From NCBI GenBank assembly GCA_947629115.1, contig CANRCL010000052.1:1-8091 (forward strand): 8,091 bases of DNA, given 5' to 3'. Shown here piece after piece: positions 1 through 6,110 of the stretch. Both the position numbers and the translations under genes were made by a program. Position 1 is the first letter of the stretch. The number at the start of each line of letters is the position of its first letter. The DNA comes from an uncultured Bacilli bacterium. GTDB lineage: Bacteria; Bacillota_I; Bacilli_A; RF39; UBA660. Under the pieces are notes generated by a model, which saw only the letters and a list, made by a program, of their open reading frames with translations, had not been told where the DNA came from and did not search any database.

Positions 1-789
1 TTTAACCGCAAAATTTCTTATTAACCAACCATCCGCAATATCATCTCCAACCATTTTGCGAATATCAGATAACAATGTCCAATCTTCAACTTGATATAAA
101 TTTTTATTAGCAAATATCATATTTAAAACATCTGGAATATATTTATCACCACTCCAGTACTCATAACGAGCATCACGAGATTTAAAATTAGAACTTGATT
201 TAAACATCATACGTCCATAATAACTATGATTTATATCTGGCTTTTTTATTTCTTGATAACTTTCAGGATCAAAATCTGGGTTTTCACCCAATAATAAAGA
301 ATTATTACCAGAATATGCTTCAGCATTTGTTATTTGAGCCATATTTTTCAAAGTCCAATTTTCTTCTCCTTGTTCATAGCCACCATTTTTTACTAAATTA
401 GTTAAGGTAGCATTTTTACCTTCTATATCTATTGAATCCGCTATTAAAGTTATTTCTCTACTTATATCAAAATATAATGTGCAATATACTGTTTTACTAG
501 ACGTTATTGTTATACTATTTCCATTACTACTTATTATATTTTCAACTTTATTGCCATTTATATCTTCACAATAACTTTTAGTATTGTTTAAAGCATAGCC
601 ATTAGGAAATTTTTCTTTTTCATATTTTGTATAACCATTACCATCATTTATATACATTGCAAATTGCTTTTTAGATACTTTAGTATCTTCATAATTAGTT
701 ATTTTACGATTCAAAAAAGAATGATAAGTTAAATTTACCATTATTAATTCTAACAAAATTAGCAATGTTATTATAAATTTTCTTTTCAT
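1..789 (-). CDS. Membrane-anchored surface protein, 3' end beyond window (partial)
   Basis: An open frame of 263 codons runs from ATG 787-789 to base 1 without a stop, so the C-terminus is missing. Start support: AGAGGA at 797-802, seven bases upstream. Residues 1-4 are basic (MKRK) and about 5-22 are hydrophobic, forming a signal anchor or uncleaved signal peptide; no lipobox Cys is seen. Residues about 44-108 form a small module with a Cys pair (C74, C103), beginning YINDGNGYTKY and ending YCTLYFD; I recall similar N-terminal modules in exported proteins of gut Firmicutes, without a firm name. Residues about 132-260 look like a jelly-roll galactose-binding or CBM4/9-type domain, from the opening pattern NLVKNGGYEQGEENWTL followed by AYSGNNSLLLG. 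Likely a cell-surface, possibly carbohydrate-binding protein; the function is not established. It lies downstream of rpe but is separated from it by a terminator and has its own promoters, so it is a separate unit. Confidence 0.75.
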   Translation of the reverse strand, partial: MKRKFIITLLILLELIMVNLTYHSFLNRKITNYEDTKVSKKQFAMYINDGNGYTKYEKEKFPNGYALNNTKSYCEDINGNKVENIISSNGNSITITSSKTVYCTLYFDISREITLIADSIDIEGKNATLTNLVKNGGYEQGEENWTLKNMAQITNAEAYSGNNSLLLGENPDFDPESYQEIKKPDINHSYYGRMMFKSSSNFKSRDARYEYWSGDKYIPDVLNMIFANKNLYQVEDWTLLSDIRKMVGDDIADGWLIRNFAVK

Positions 790-811
790 TCAATTATCCT
801 CTATATTATTC

Positions 812-840
812 ATTATATACTTTTAACGTATATTTTTCAA
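812..840 (-). promoter_or_regulatory. Proximal sigma-A-like promoter (P2) of the surface protein gene
   Basis: On the minus strand, TTGAAA (835-840) and TATAAT (812-817) are separated by 17 bases, an almost consensus sigma-A promoter. The start point would be near 805. That gives a leader of about 16 nt which still contains the AGAGGA ribosome binding site at 797-802. Confidence 0.6.
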
Positions 841-852
841 TCATTTCAAAAT

Positions 853-877
853 GAATAGGTTTATATCTTTCCTATTC
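853..877. repeat. Inverted repeat at the predicted P1 start site
   Basis: Perfect 7-bp arms GAATAGG / CCTATTC at 853-859 and 871-877, with an 11-nt spacer. The predicted start of the distal promoter P1 is near 878. The repeat would therefore form a hairpin at the extreme 5' end of that transcript, or act as a DNA operator between P1 and P2. Confidence 0.45.
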
Positions 878-884
878 TATTTTT

Positions 885-912
885 ATTATAAAATATTACC
901 CCCCCCAGTCAA
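885..912 (-). promoter_or_regulatory. Distal promoter (P1) with a G8 tract in its spacer
   Basis: On the minus strand, TTGACT (907-912, five of six matches to TTGACA) is followed by a 16-bp spacer and then TATAAT (885-890, six of six). The spacer is eight consecutive G (bases 899-906, read as C on the plus strand) plus TAATATTT. Adding one G would give the optimal 17-bp spacing. The -35 hexamer overlaps the arm of another inverted repeat (909-925). The boxes are directly seen; slippage control is inferred. Confidence 0.55.
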
Positions 913-925
913 CATTTTTTGTTGA
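909..925. repeat. Inverted repeat overlapping the P1 -35 box
   Basis: Arms TCAAC (909-913) and GTTGA (921-925) are separated by 7 bases. One arm overlaps the TTGACT -35 element on the minus strand. Flanking GGGGT (934-938) and ACCCC (898-902) could extend the fold in a read-through RNA. It may be an operator or an incidental fold. Confidence 0.3.
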
Positions 926-942
926 TAATTTTTGGGGTCATC

Positions 943-971
943 AAAAAAGACGATTTATTTCATCGCCTCTT
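943..971 (-). terminator. Intrinsic terminator of the rlmN-rpe operon
   Basis: On the minus strand, AAGAGGCGA (963-971) pairs with TCGTCTTTT (945-953), with two G-U pairs and a 9-nt loop. A run of six T (943-948) closes and follows the core stem. The rpe stop codon TAA (955-957) sits in the loop, so the coding end and the terminator are superimposed. The surface protein gene further on has its own promoters, which agrees with termination here. Confidence 0.65.
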
Positions 972-1584
972 TTAAAATGTTAATTTGCTTTTCAAAATCA
1001 TCACTCATACAAATATAAGAACCACTTATAATATTATCTATATGATATTCTTTTAAATAATTAATGGTTTCATTATTAATACCACCATCTATTCCAATTA
1101 AAACATTTTTATCCTTTAATTTTTTTAATTTAGGTAATACTTCTACCATAAACTTTTGTCCTCCTTTACCGGGAGTTACTGACATAACTAAAACATAATC
1201 TATTAAACTATAATAATTATCTAAAATAGAAATATCTTCATTAGGATTAATAGCAATACCTACTTTAATATTTTGACTTTTTACATAATTTATTATTTCT
1301 AGAGGATTATTAGTTGCATCTAAATGAAAAGTAATAGCCCAAATATTTTTTAAACTAACTAAATCTTGAATATATTTTAAAGGTTCATTAACCATTAAAT
1401 GAATATCTAATGGTTTAGATGTATCTTTTAAATCATTAAGAACTTCTTCTATTTTTAAATTATTTTGTTCAACATAAATACCATCCATTAAATCAACATG
1501 AATTAAATCAGCAGAACTTTCATCAATTAATTTAATAGTTTTATCTTTAGGATATATACTTTTTAAATAACTAACCGCTATCAT
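955..1584 (-). CDS. rpe: Ribulose-phosphate 3-epimerase
   Basis: Interconverts D-ribulose 5-phosphate and D-xylulose 5-phosphate in the cytosolic pentose phosphate pathway; a TIM-barrel metalloenzyme. The 209 residues are slightly shorter than the usual 215-225. Family motifs in order: HVDLMDG (H29, D31), DIHLMV (H62), MSVTPGKGGQKF (about 134-145) and IDGG (D166). The metal and catalytic residues H29, D31, H62 and D166 are all kept. Oddities: the N-terminal strand reads IAVSYLKS instead of the usual IAPSIL, and the PGFGGQ loop has Lys for Phe, so it is a divergent member. Start: ATG 1582-1584 with AAGGAG five bases upstream. It overlaps the rsgA stop as ATGA, so translation is probably coupled. 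It is the last gene of the operon, in the position rpe holds in Bacillus. Confidence 0.93.
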   Translation of the reverse strand: MIAVSYLKSIYPKDKTIKLIDESSADLIHVDLMDGIYVEQNNLKIEEVLNDLKDTSKPLDIHLMVNEPLKYIQDLVSLKNIWAITFHLDATNNPLEIINYVKSQNIKVGIAINPNEDISILDNYYSLIDYVLVMSVTPGKGGQKFMVEVLPKLKKLKDKNVLIGIDGGINNETINYLKEYHIDNIISGSYICMSDDFEKQINILKEAMK

Positions 1585-2417
1585 TTGGACTCCTTAATAA
1601 ATTTTACATAATTATTATATCGTGATTCTAAAATTTTACCATCATCTTTGGCTTTTATTATTTCACAATCTCTTTCTTTTAAATGTTTACAATCTTTAAA
1701 TTTACATTGATAGTTATTAAATTCCTTAAAACTTTGAATTATTTCTTCTACCTTATAATTATTTATATCAATAGAAGAAAAACCTGGGGTATCAACAATA
1801 TAAAAGTTATTAATAGGAAATAATTCAACTATTCTAGTAGTATGTTTACCTCTACCTAAGGCTTCACTTATTTCATTAGTTTCTAACTGTAAATTTTTAT
1901 CTAAAGCATTAATTAAAGTACTTTTACCGGCGCCAGTTTGACCACACACAGTAACTATTTTATTTTTTAAATATTTTTTTATTTTTCCTTTTTGATGATT
2001 ATTAAATACTTTAATACCTATTTTTTCATAATATTTAAATAATTTTTTTATCTCTTTTAATTCTTTTTTATCTAATAAATCTAATTTAGTAAGAATAATT
2101 ACTGGTTCAATATTATTAATTGTTATAATACTAATTAATTTATCTAATAAAGTTAAATCTAAATTAGGTTTTTTTAAACTAGTGACAATTAAAGCCATAT
2201 CAATATTGGCAACGGGAGGTCTATCTAAAGCATTTTTGCGAGGTAAAACTTCTTCAATCACTTTTTTATCAACATCAACTTTTACATTGTCCCCTACTAA
2301 AGGTTTAAACTTAAGATTTCGAAATTTACCTCGTACTTTAGTATCAATATTTACATTATTAACTTTAACTGTAAAAGTATCACTATTAACTTTAACAATT
2401 AAGCCATCACTTAACAT
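1581..2417 (-). CDS. rsgA: Ribosome small-subunit biogenesis GTPase RsgA
   Basis: A circularly permuted GTPase that binds the 30S subunit late in maturation; 278 aa, near normal length. An N-terminal OB-fold occupies about 1-62. GTPase motifs come in permuted order: G4 TKLD (110-113), P-loop GQTGAGKST (159-167), GRGKHTT switch region (188-194), then G3 DTPG (209-212). The C-terminal zinc-binding motif is C238-x4-C243-x-H245-x5-C251. The end of the protein shows the family's acidic, Arg-Tyr-containing helix (ESRYNNY). The start ATG lies inside the end of pknB (7-base overlap), with only a weak GAAG/GATGG upstream, so translational coupling to pknB is likely. In Bacillus the homologue (CpgA) is a substrate of the upstream kinase, which suits this layout. 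Confidence 0.95.
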   Translation of the reverse strand: MLSDGLIVKVNSDTFTVKVNNVNIDTKVRGKFRNLKFKPLVGDNVKVDVDKKVIEEVLPRKNALDRPPVANIDMALIVTSLKKPNLDLTLLDKLISIITINNIEPVIILTKLDLLDKKELKEIKKLFKYYEKIGIKVFNNHQKGKIKKYLKNKIVTVCGQTGAGKSTLINALDKNLQLETNEISEALGRGKHTTRIVELFPINNFYIVDTPGFSSIDINNYKVEEIIQSFKEFNNYQCKFKDCKHLKERDCEIIKAKDDGKILESRYNNYVKFIKESK

Positions 2418-4186
2418 AAACCATCTTCACAAACTGGTTCATCAGTACCAGCACCTTCGCCCTCAATTGTACCATCATCTTGTTTATAAACAAAAATAGT
2501 AAACGTTGCATTTGCAGAAACTCTACTACCAGCAGTACGACTTTGTTTATAGATTTTACCAATATCAACATCAGAAACTGTGTATTCAATATTTAATTTA
2601 ACATTATTTTCTTTACAGAAAGCATCAACATCTTCAATAGTATAAGTACCATCTGTAAAGTCTGGATAAGCAACTCCTACTTTAGCAACATATAAAGTAA
2701 TGCTTTCGCCTCGTTTTAAAGATTCTCCGGCTTCAACTGATTGTCTTACTATTTCTTCATCACTATATTCACTATCAGTTTCAACTACTTCATCTTCAAT
2801 GTTAACAACTAAACCACGGGCTTCTAGAGCACCTTTGATTTCTCGATAATTTTTCTTATTATAATCTTCAACTAAAATTGTTTCATCACCAGTTGAAACA
2901 TAAAGTTTAATTTCTGAACCTTTTTTTCTTTCTGAACCGGCTAAAGGAGATGTTCTAACAATATTTCCGACTTCAATTTCTTTAGAAGATACAGTATCTT
3001 GGTCATCAGCCACTTTAAAGCCAGCATCTTGTAGAATTTTAACGGCTTCGGTTAAAGTTTTATTAGTTACATCAGGTACTAAAATAGTACTTCTTTTACT
3101 AGTAACCATAATAATTACAAAGACCATCGTTACTACAATAACTAATCCTGTAAATGTCGCTGCTAATTTTATTAAAGTTTTATTTTGTTTTTTCAAATCA
3201 TCACCTGTTATTTTTTTAACAATTACTTCCTCTTCTTCTTTTTTATTATTAACATTTTTAGATTCAATATTCTTTTTTGCTTCTTCTTTTACTTGTTTAA
3301 TAACTTTTGTATCATCACTTATCTCTTGATATTTTAATTTAATTTTTTCTTCATTATCTCTAGTTGGGTCTAAACAAGTTTTTAAATCTTCATGCATTTC
3401 TCTAGCATCAGCATATCTATTTTTGGGATTTTTAGCCGTGGCTTTAATAATAATGTTTTCAACACTTTGAGGAATATTTGGCAGTTCATCACGAATACTT
3501 GGTAAAGGTTCTTTTAAATGTTTTAACGCTATTTCTACAGCATTTTCACCTTTAAATGGTAATTTACCAGTCAATAATTCATAAAACAAAATACCAATTG
3601 AATATATATCACTTTGTAAAGTAGAACCTTTTCCACTGGCTTGTTCTGGTGGTAGGTAATGAACACTACCCATTACCGAATTAGTTTGCGTTAATTGAGT
3701 TGAATTCATCGCCATTGCAATACCAAAATCAGTAATTTTTACTAAACCATTTTCCAAAATCATAATGTTTTGTGGTTTAATATCTCGATGAATAATATAA
3801 GAATCATGGGCTACTGATAAGCCATCAGTTATTTGTAAAACTATATCAACGGCTTCTGATACTGTTAGTTTACCTCGTTTTTTGATAAGTTGTTTTAAAT
3901 GCTTACCCTCAATATATTCCATAACAATATAATATTCGCCATTATCTTCGCCAACATCATAAACTTCTACAATATTAGGATGAGATAAACTAGAGGCTGC
4001 TAAGGCTTCTCTTTGAAAACGACGCACAAATTTTTCATCACTTGCTAAATCGCCTCTTAAAACTTTAACGGCTACATTGCGGTCTAAAATAGTATCATAT
4101 GCTAAATAAACATTAGCCATTCCACCTTCGCCAATACTCTTAATTATTTGATAGCGGTCACTAATCTTTTGCCCTTTCATTATCAT
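2411..4186 (-). CDS. pknB: PASTA-domain Ser/Thr protein kinase (PknB/PrkC/Stk1 type)
   Basis: A membrane kinase that senses peptidoglycan fragments or lipid II outside and phosphorylates wall-synthesis, division and translation factors inside. Numbering from ATG 4186 (591 aa): Gly-rich loop GEGGMANVY from 19, catalytic Lys K41, HRD with D135, N140, DFG 153-155, activation loop with T163, T166 and T168, then GSVHYLPPEQ. A charged Lys/Glu juxtamembrane linker covers about 277-336 and one membrane helix about 341-361. Three PASTA repeats follow at about 367-433, 434-505 and 506-571, then an acidic tail with two Cys (CEDGLC at the very end). Start: ATGs occur at 4198, 4186 and 4180. GGTGAT at 4191-4196 and alignment with Bacillus PrkC favour 4186 or 4180; 4198 would overlap stp by 11 bases. 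It lies directly after its antagonist phosphatase. Confidence 0.95.
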   Translation of the reverse strand: MIMKGQKISDRYQIIKSIGEGGMANVYLAYDTILDRNVAVKVLRGDLASDEKFVRRFQREALAASSLSHPNIVEVYDVGEDNGEYYIVMEYIEGKHLKQLIKKRGKLTVSEAVDIVLQITDGLSVAHDSYIIHRDIKPQNIMILENGLVKITDFGIAMAMNSTQLTQTNSVMGSVHYLPPEQASGKGSTLQSDIYSIGILFYELLTGKLPFKGENAVEIALKHLKEPLPSIRDELPNIPQSVENIIIKATAKNPKNRYADAREMHEDLKTCLDPTRDNEEKIKLKYQEISDDTKVIKQVKEEAKKNIESKNVNNKKEEEEVIVKKITGDDLKKQNKTLIKLAATFTGLVIVVTMVFVIIMVTSKRSTILVPDVTNKTLTEAVKILQDAGFKVADDQDTVSSKEIEVGNIVRTSPLAGSERKKGSEIKLYVSTGDETILVEDYNKKNYREIKGALEARGLVVNIEDEVVETDSEYSDEEIVRQSVEAGESLKRGESITLYVAKVGVAYPDFTDGTYTIEDVDAFCKENNVKLNIEYTVSDVDIGKIYKQSRTAGSRVSANATFTIFVYKQDDGTIEGEGAGTDEPVCEDGLC

Positions 4187-4187
4187 T

Positions 4188-4928
4188 CTAATCACCATTC
4201 CTTACAAGGTAAGCAACTGATATATTATCATTACCACCTCTAGCATTACATTTACGAATTAATTTTTCAACCTTTTCCTCCCCAGTTAAATCATCTTCAA
4301 TTAATACTTTTTCAATTTGTTCTTCAGTTAACATATTAGTAAGACCATCACTACAAAGCATAATTGCATCAAATTCCATATCAACTACATCAAAGATATC
4401 TAAATCAACTTTTTCGGCTGCTCCTAAGGCTTTCATTAAAACATTTTTCTTTGGATGATTTTTAGCCTCTTCTTCCGTTAAATTACCGGCATCCACTAAA
4501 AGATTAACTAATGTATGGTCATGAGTCACTTTATGTAATTTATTATTTTTTAAAACAAAACCTGATGAATCTCCAATATTACCAAAGATTAAATAACTTT
4601 TAGTTAAAAGGGCTACCACCACAGTTGTTCCCAGTCCTTTAGAATCAACATTCTCTTCCCCATATTCTAATATTTCTTGATTAATTTCATTAATATTATC
4701 ATTTAGCCAATTTACTGCATCAAGTTTTGAACCCACACTTGGTGTATCATTAAATCTTTTTCCTAAACGAGATACCACAATACTAGAGGCAACTTCTCCT
4801 TTACGATGTCCTCCCATTCCATCGGCTACAATTAATAAGTATTCATTACTTTCATTCCTTAAAATTGTAACACTATCTTCATTATGGCTTCTAACTCTTC
4901 CTGAATCCGTCATATAATATGCTTTCAT
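4188..4928 (-). CDS. stp: PP2C-family Ser/Thr protein phosphatase (Stp/PrpC)
   Basis: A metal-dependent (Mn/Mg) phosphatase that dephosphorylates the PASTA kinase and its substrates in the cytosol. 246 aa, usual length. Motifs: TDSGRVRSHNED (D18), VADGMGGH (D36), LGTTVVVAL (about 99-107), GNIGDSS (116-122), DHTLVNLLV, LCSDGL (D194) and GGNDNIS (D234). The four metal-binding Asp are intact. The common GDSR has Ser for Arg. Start chosen at ATG 4926-4928, with AAGAGG six bases upstream; the protein then opens MKAYYMTDSGRVR like Bacillus PrpC. A longer frame up to 4982 only adds translated overlap with rlmN. The start lies one base after the rlmN stop, and the 3' end abuts or overlaps pknB. Confidence 0.94.
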   Translation of the reverse strand: MKAYYMTDSGRVRSHNEDSVTILRNESNEYLLIVADGMGGHRKGEVASSIVVSRLGKRFNDTPSVGSKLDAVNWLNDNINEINQEILEYGEENVDSKGLGTTVVVALLTKSYLIFGNIGDSSGFVLKNNKLHKVTHDHTLVNLLVDAGNLTEEEAKNHPKKNVLMKALGAAEKVDLDIFDVVDMEFDAIMLCSDGLTNMLTEEQIEKVLIEDDLTGEEKVEKLIRKCNARGGNDNISVAYLVRNGD

Positions 4929-4929
4929 C

Positions 4930-5940
4930 TTACACCTCTTTACTTCTAAGTTGTCCACAAGCAGCACTAATATTGCCCCCAAATTCTCTTCTTACTGTTG
5001 TATTAATGCCACCCTTTAATAATATATTTTTAAATTCTTCAATTCTTTTACTTTTCTTGAACTCTAAATTATTAGTTTCATTATAAGGAATTAAATTAAC
5101 ATAAACATTTAATCCTTTTAAAAGTTTAACTAACTCTTTAGCATGTTCTTCTTTATCATTTACCATATTAAGCATAACATATTCAATCGTCACCCGTCTA
5201 TTATTTTTATGTAAATATTCTTTAATTGCGTCCATTACTTGACTAATACTATACACTTTACTAATTGGCATTATCTTATTTCTAATTTCATCATTCGGAG
5301 CATGTAAACTTAAAGCCAAATTGACTTGTAAATCTAAATCACTAAATTCTTTAATTTTAGGTACTAGTCCACAAGTAGAAACCGTAATATGACGTGCCCC
5401 AATCCCAAGTCCTTTAGCGTGATTAATAATTCTAATAAAATTAATAACATTATCATAGTTATCAAAAGGTTCTCCTATTCCCATAATAACTACTCTTTGA
5501 ACTCTTTTTTTAATATCTTCTTCAATTAATAAAATTTCTTGAACCATTTCATAAGTTTCTAAATTTCTAACCTTTTTAAGTCTACCACTTTCACAAAACT
5601 TACATCCCATATTACAACCAACTTGACTGGAAATACACACACTTAAACCATAATCATGTTCCATTAAAACGGCTTCTACATAATTTTTATCATTTAATTC
5701 AAATAAATATTTCTTAACTAAATCACCAGTTTCAATAGTTTTTATTTTAATAAAATCATAAGTAAAATCTGCTTTTAATTTATCTCTTAATTCTTTTTTT
5801 AAATTACTAAAATTATCTATATTTCTTTCTCTATGAATATATAACCACTCAAAAACTTGTAGGGCTTTAAATTTCTTTTCATTTATTCCTACAAAATAAT
5901 TTTCTAATTCTTGAATGTTTAAATCCATTAAATTTCTCAT
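4930..5940 (-). CDS. rlmN: Dual-specificity RNA methyltransferase RlmN (radical SAM)
   Basis: Methylates C2 of A2503 in 23S rRNA and, in known homologues, A37 of some tRNAs. 336 aa. The N-terminal accessory domain (about 5-60) contains KFKALQVFEWLY, as in the family. Radical-SAM cluster Cys are C109, C113 and C116 (CNMGCKFC); the catalytic C102 (VCISSQ) and the methyl-carrying C328 (AACGQL) are both present. GIGEPFDNYDN, SLHAPNDEIR and IEYVMLNMVND match RlmN better than Cfr. Unusual: after the cluster it reads ESGRLKKVRNL where CATGQGGFNRNL-like text is normal. Start ATG 5938-5940 gives the family-like opening MRNLMDLNIQEL, but no Shine-Dalgarno sequence is visible. It is the first gene of the operon, in the Bacillus order (yloN). 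Confidence 0.92.
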   Translation of the reverse strand: MRNLMDLNIQELENYFVGINEKKFKALQVFEWLYIHRERNIDNFSNLKKELRDKLKADFTYDFIKIKTIETGDLVKKYLFELNDKNYVEAVLMEHDYGLSVCISSQVGCNMGCKFCESGRLKKVRNLETYEMVQEILLIEEDIKKRVQRVVIMGIGEPFDNYDNVINFIRIINHAKGLGIGARHITVSTCGLVPKIKEFSDLDLQVNLALSLHAPNDEIRNKIMPISKVYSISQVMDAIKEYLHKNNRRVTIEYVMLNMVNDKEEHAKELVKLLKGLNVYVNLIPYNETNNLEFKKSKRIEEFKNILLKGGINTTVRREFGGNISAACGQLRSKEV

Positions 5941-5951
5941 ACTTTAATTTT

Positions 5952-5957
5952 ACTATA
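5952..5957 (-). promoter_or_regulatory. Possible -10 box immediately upstream of rlmN
   Basis: TATAGT on the minus strand, with no convincing -35 at the right distance. The start point would fall near 5945, leaving a leader of only about five bases, which would make rlmN mRNA nearly leaderless and agrees with the absent Shine-Dalgarno sequence. Weak call in an AT-rich stretch. Confidence 0.25.
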
Positions 5958-5995
5958 AATATTTCAATTTGTAACAAAAAATCGACAATTTTTCA

Positions 5996-6104
5996 CAAAA
6001 GAAAAGAAAAAGTTATTCTTTTCCTTTCCCTTGACATACTTTCTATGTCTAATGTGGCTATGTTTATTGTCTAAAGACAATAATTAAGTTTATCTAAACT
6101 TAAC
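5996..6104 (-). ncRNA. Candidate structured leader or small RNA upstream of rlmN
   Basis: Transcription from the promoter at 6111-6139 would start near 6104. It would yield an RNA made almost entirely of four successive hairpins (6084-6103, 6064-6083, 6033-6049, 6001-6023), the last followed by four U (5997-6000) in a T-rich stretch. This could be a short RNA of about 110 nt, or the first part of a leader of about 164 nt for rlmN with attenuation at the fourth hairpin. No known riboswitch or T-box core is recognisable. No conservation evidence is available here. Confidence 0.3.
6001..6103. repeat. Array of four perfect inverted repeats
   Basis: Plus-strand arms: GAAAAGAA 6001-6008 / TTCTTTTC 6016-6023; GACATA 6033-6038 / TATGTC 6044-6049; TTATTGTC 6064-6071 / GACAATAA 6076-6083; TTAAGTTTA 6084-6092 / TAAACTTAA 6095-6103. 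Loops are 7, 5, 4 and 2 nt. The last two stems abut with no gap. The word TGTCTAA occurs twice (6046-6052, 6068-6074). The stems are directly visible; whether they act as DNA or RNA is open. Confidence 0.7.
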
Positions 6105-6110
6105 AAAAAA

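Noticed and set aside
724..789. Type IV pilin signal in the surface protein N-terminus
   Set aside because: There is no Gly-Phe prepilin cleavage site; the hydrophobic stretch with E14 does not fit the conserved Glu5 position.
1581..1583. Mycoplasma-like genetic code with TGA as tryptophan
   Set aside because: TGA ends rsgA in a clean ATGA overlap with rpe, no gene contains an in-frame TGA, and tryptophan is encoded by TGG.
2182..2499. Plus-strand open frame of 105 codons opposite rsgA and the pknB 3' end
   Set aside because: It lies wholly antisense to two confidently identified genes, has low-complexity Leu/Ser/Thr-rich text and no recognisable family.
2407..2589. Minus-strand 60-codon frame inside pknB
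   Set aside because: It is a shifted frame within the conserved third PASTA repeat and tail of pknB, with no ribosome binding site.
4929..4982. Upstream extension of stp to an ATG at 4982
   Set aside because: It adds 18 residues without homology, overlaps rlmN, and ignores the strong AAGAGG site before ATG 4928.
4930..5940. Cfr-type resistance methyltransferase instead of RlmN
   Set aside because: SLHAPNDEIR, IEYVMLNMVND and the conserved operon position match RlmN; the unusual loop alone does not indicate Cfr.
6031..6064. Plus-strand promoter with TTGACA at 6031-6036
   Set aside because: No -10 lies 16-18 bases downstream (GTGGCT there); TATGTT at 6059 is 22 bases away, and the hexamer overlaps an inverted repeat that explains it.
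6001..6103. CRISPR-like array
   Set aside because: The four stems differ in sequence and length and there are no regularly spaced identical repeats or spacers.
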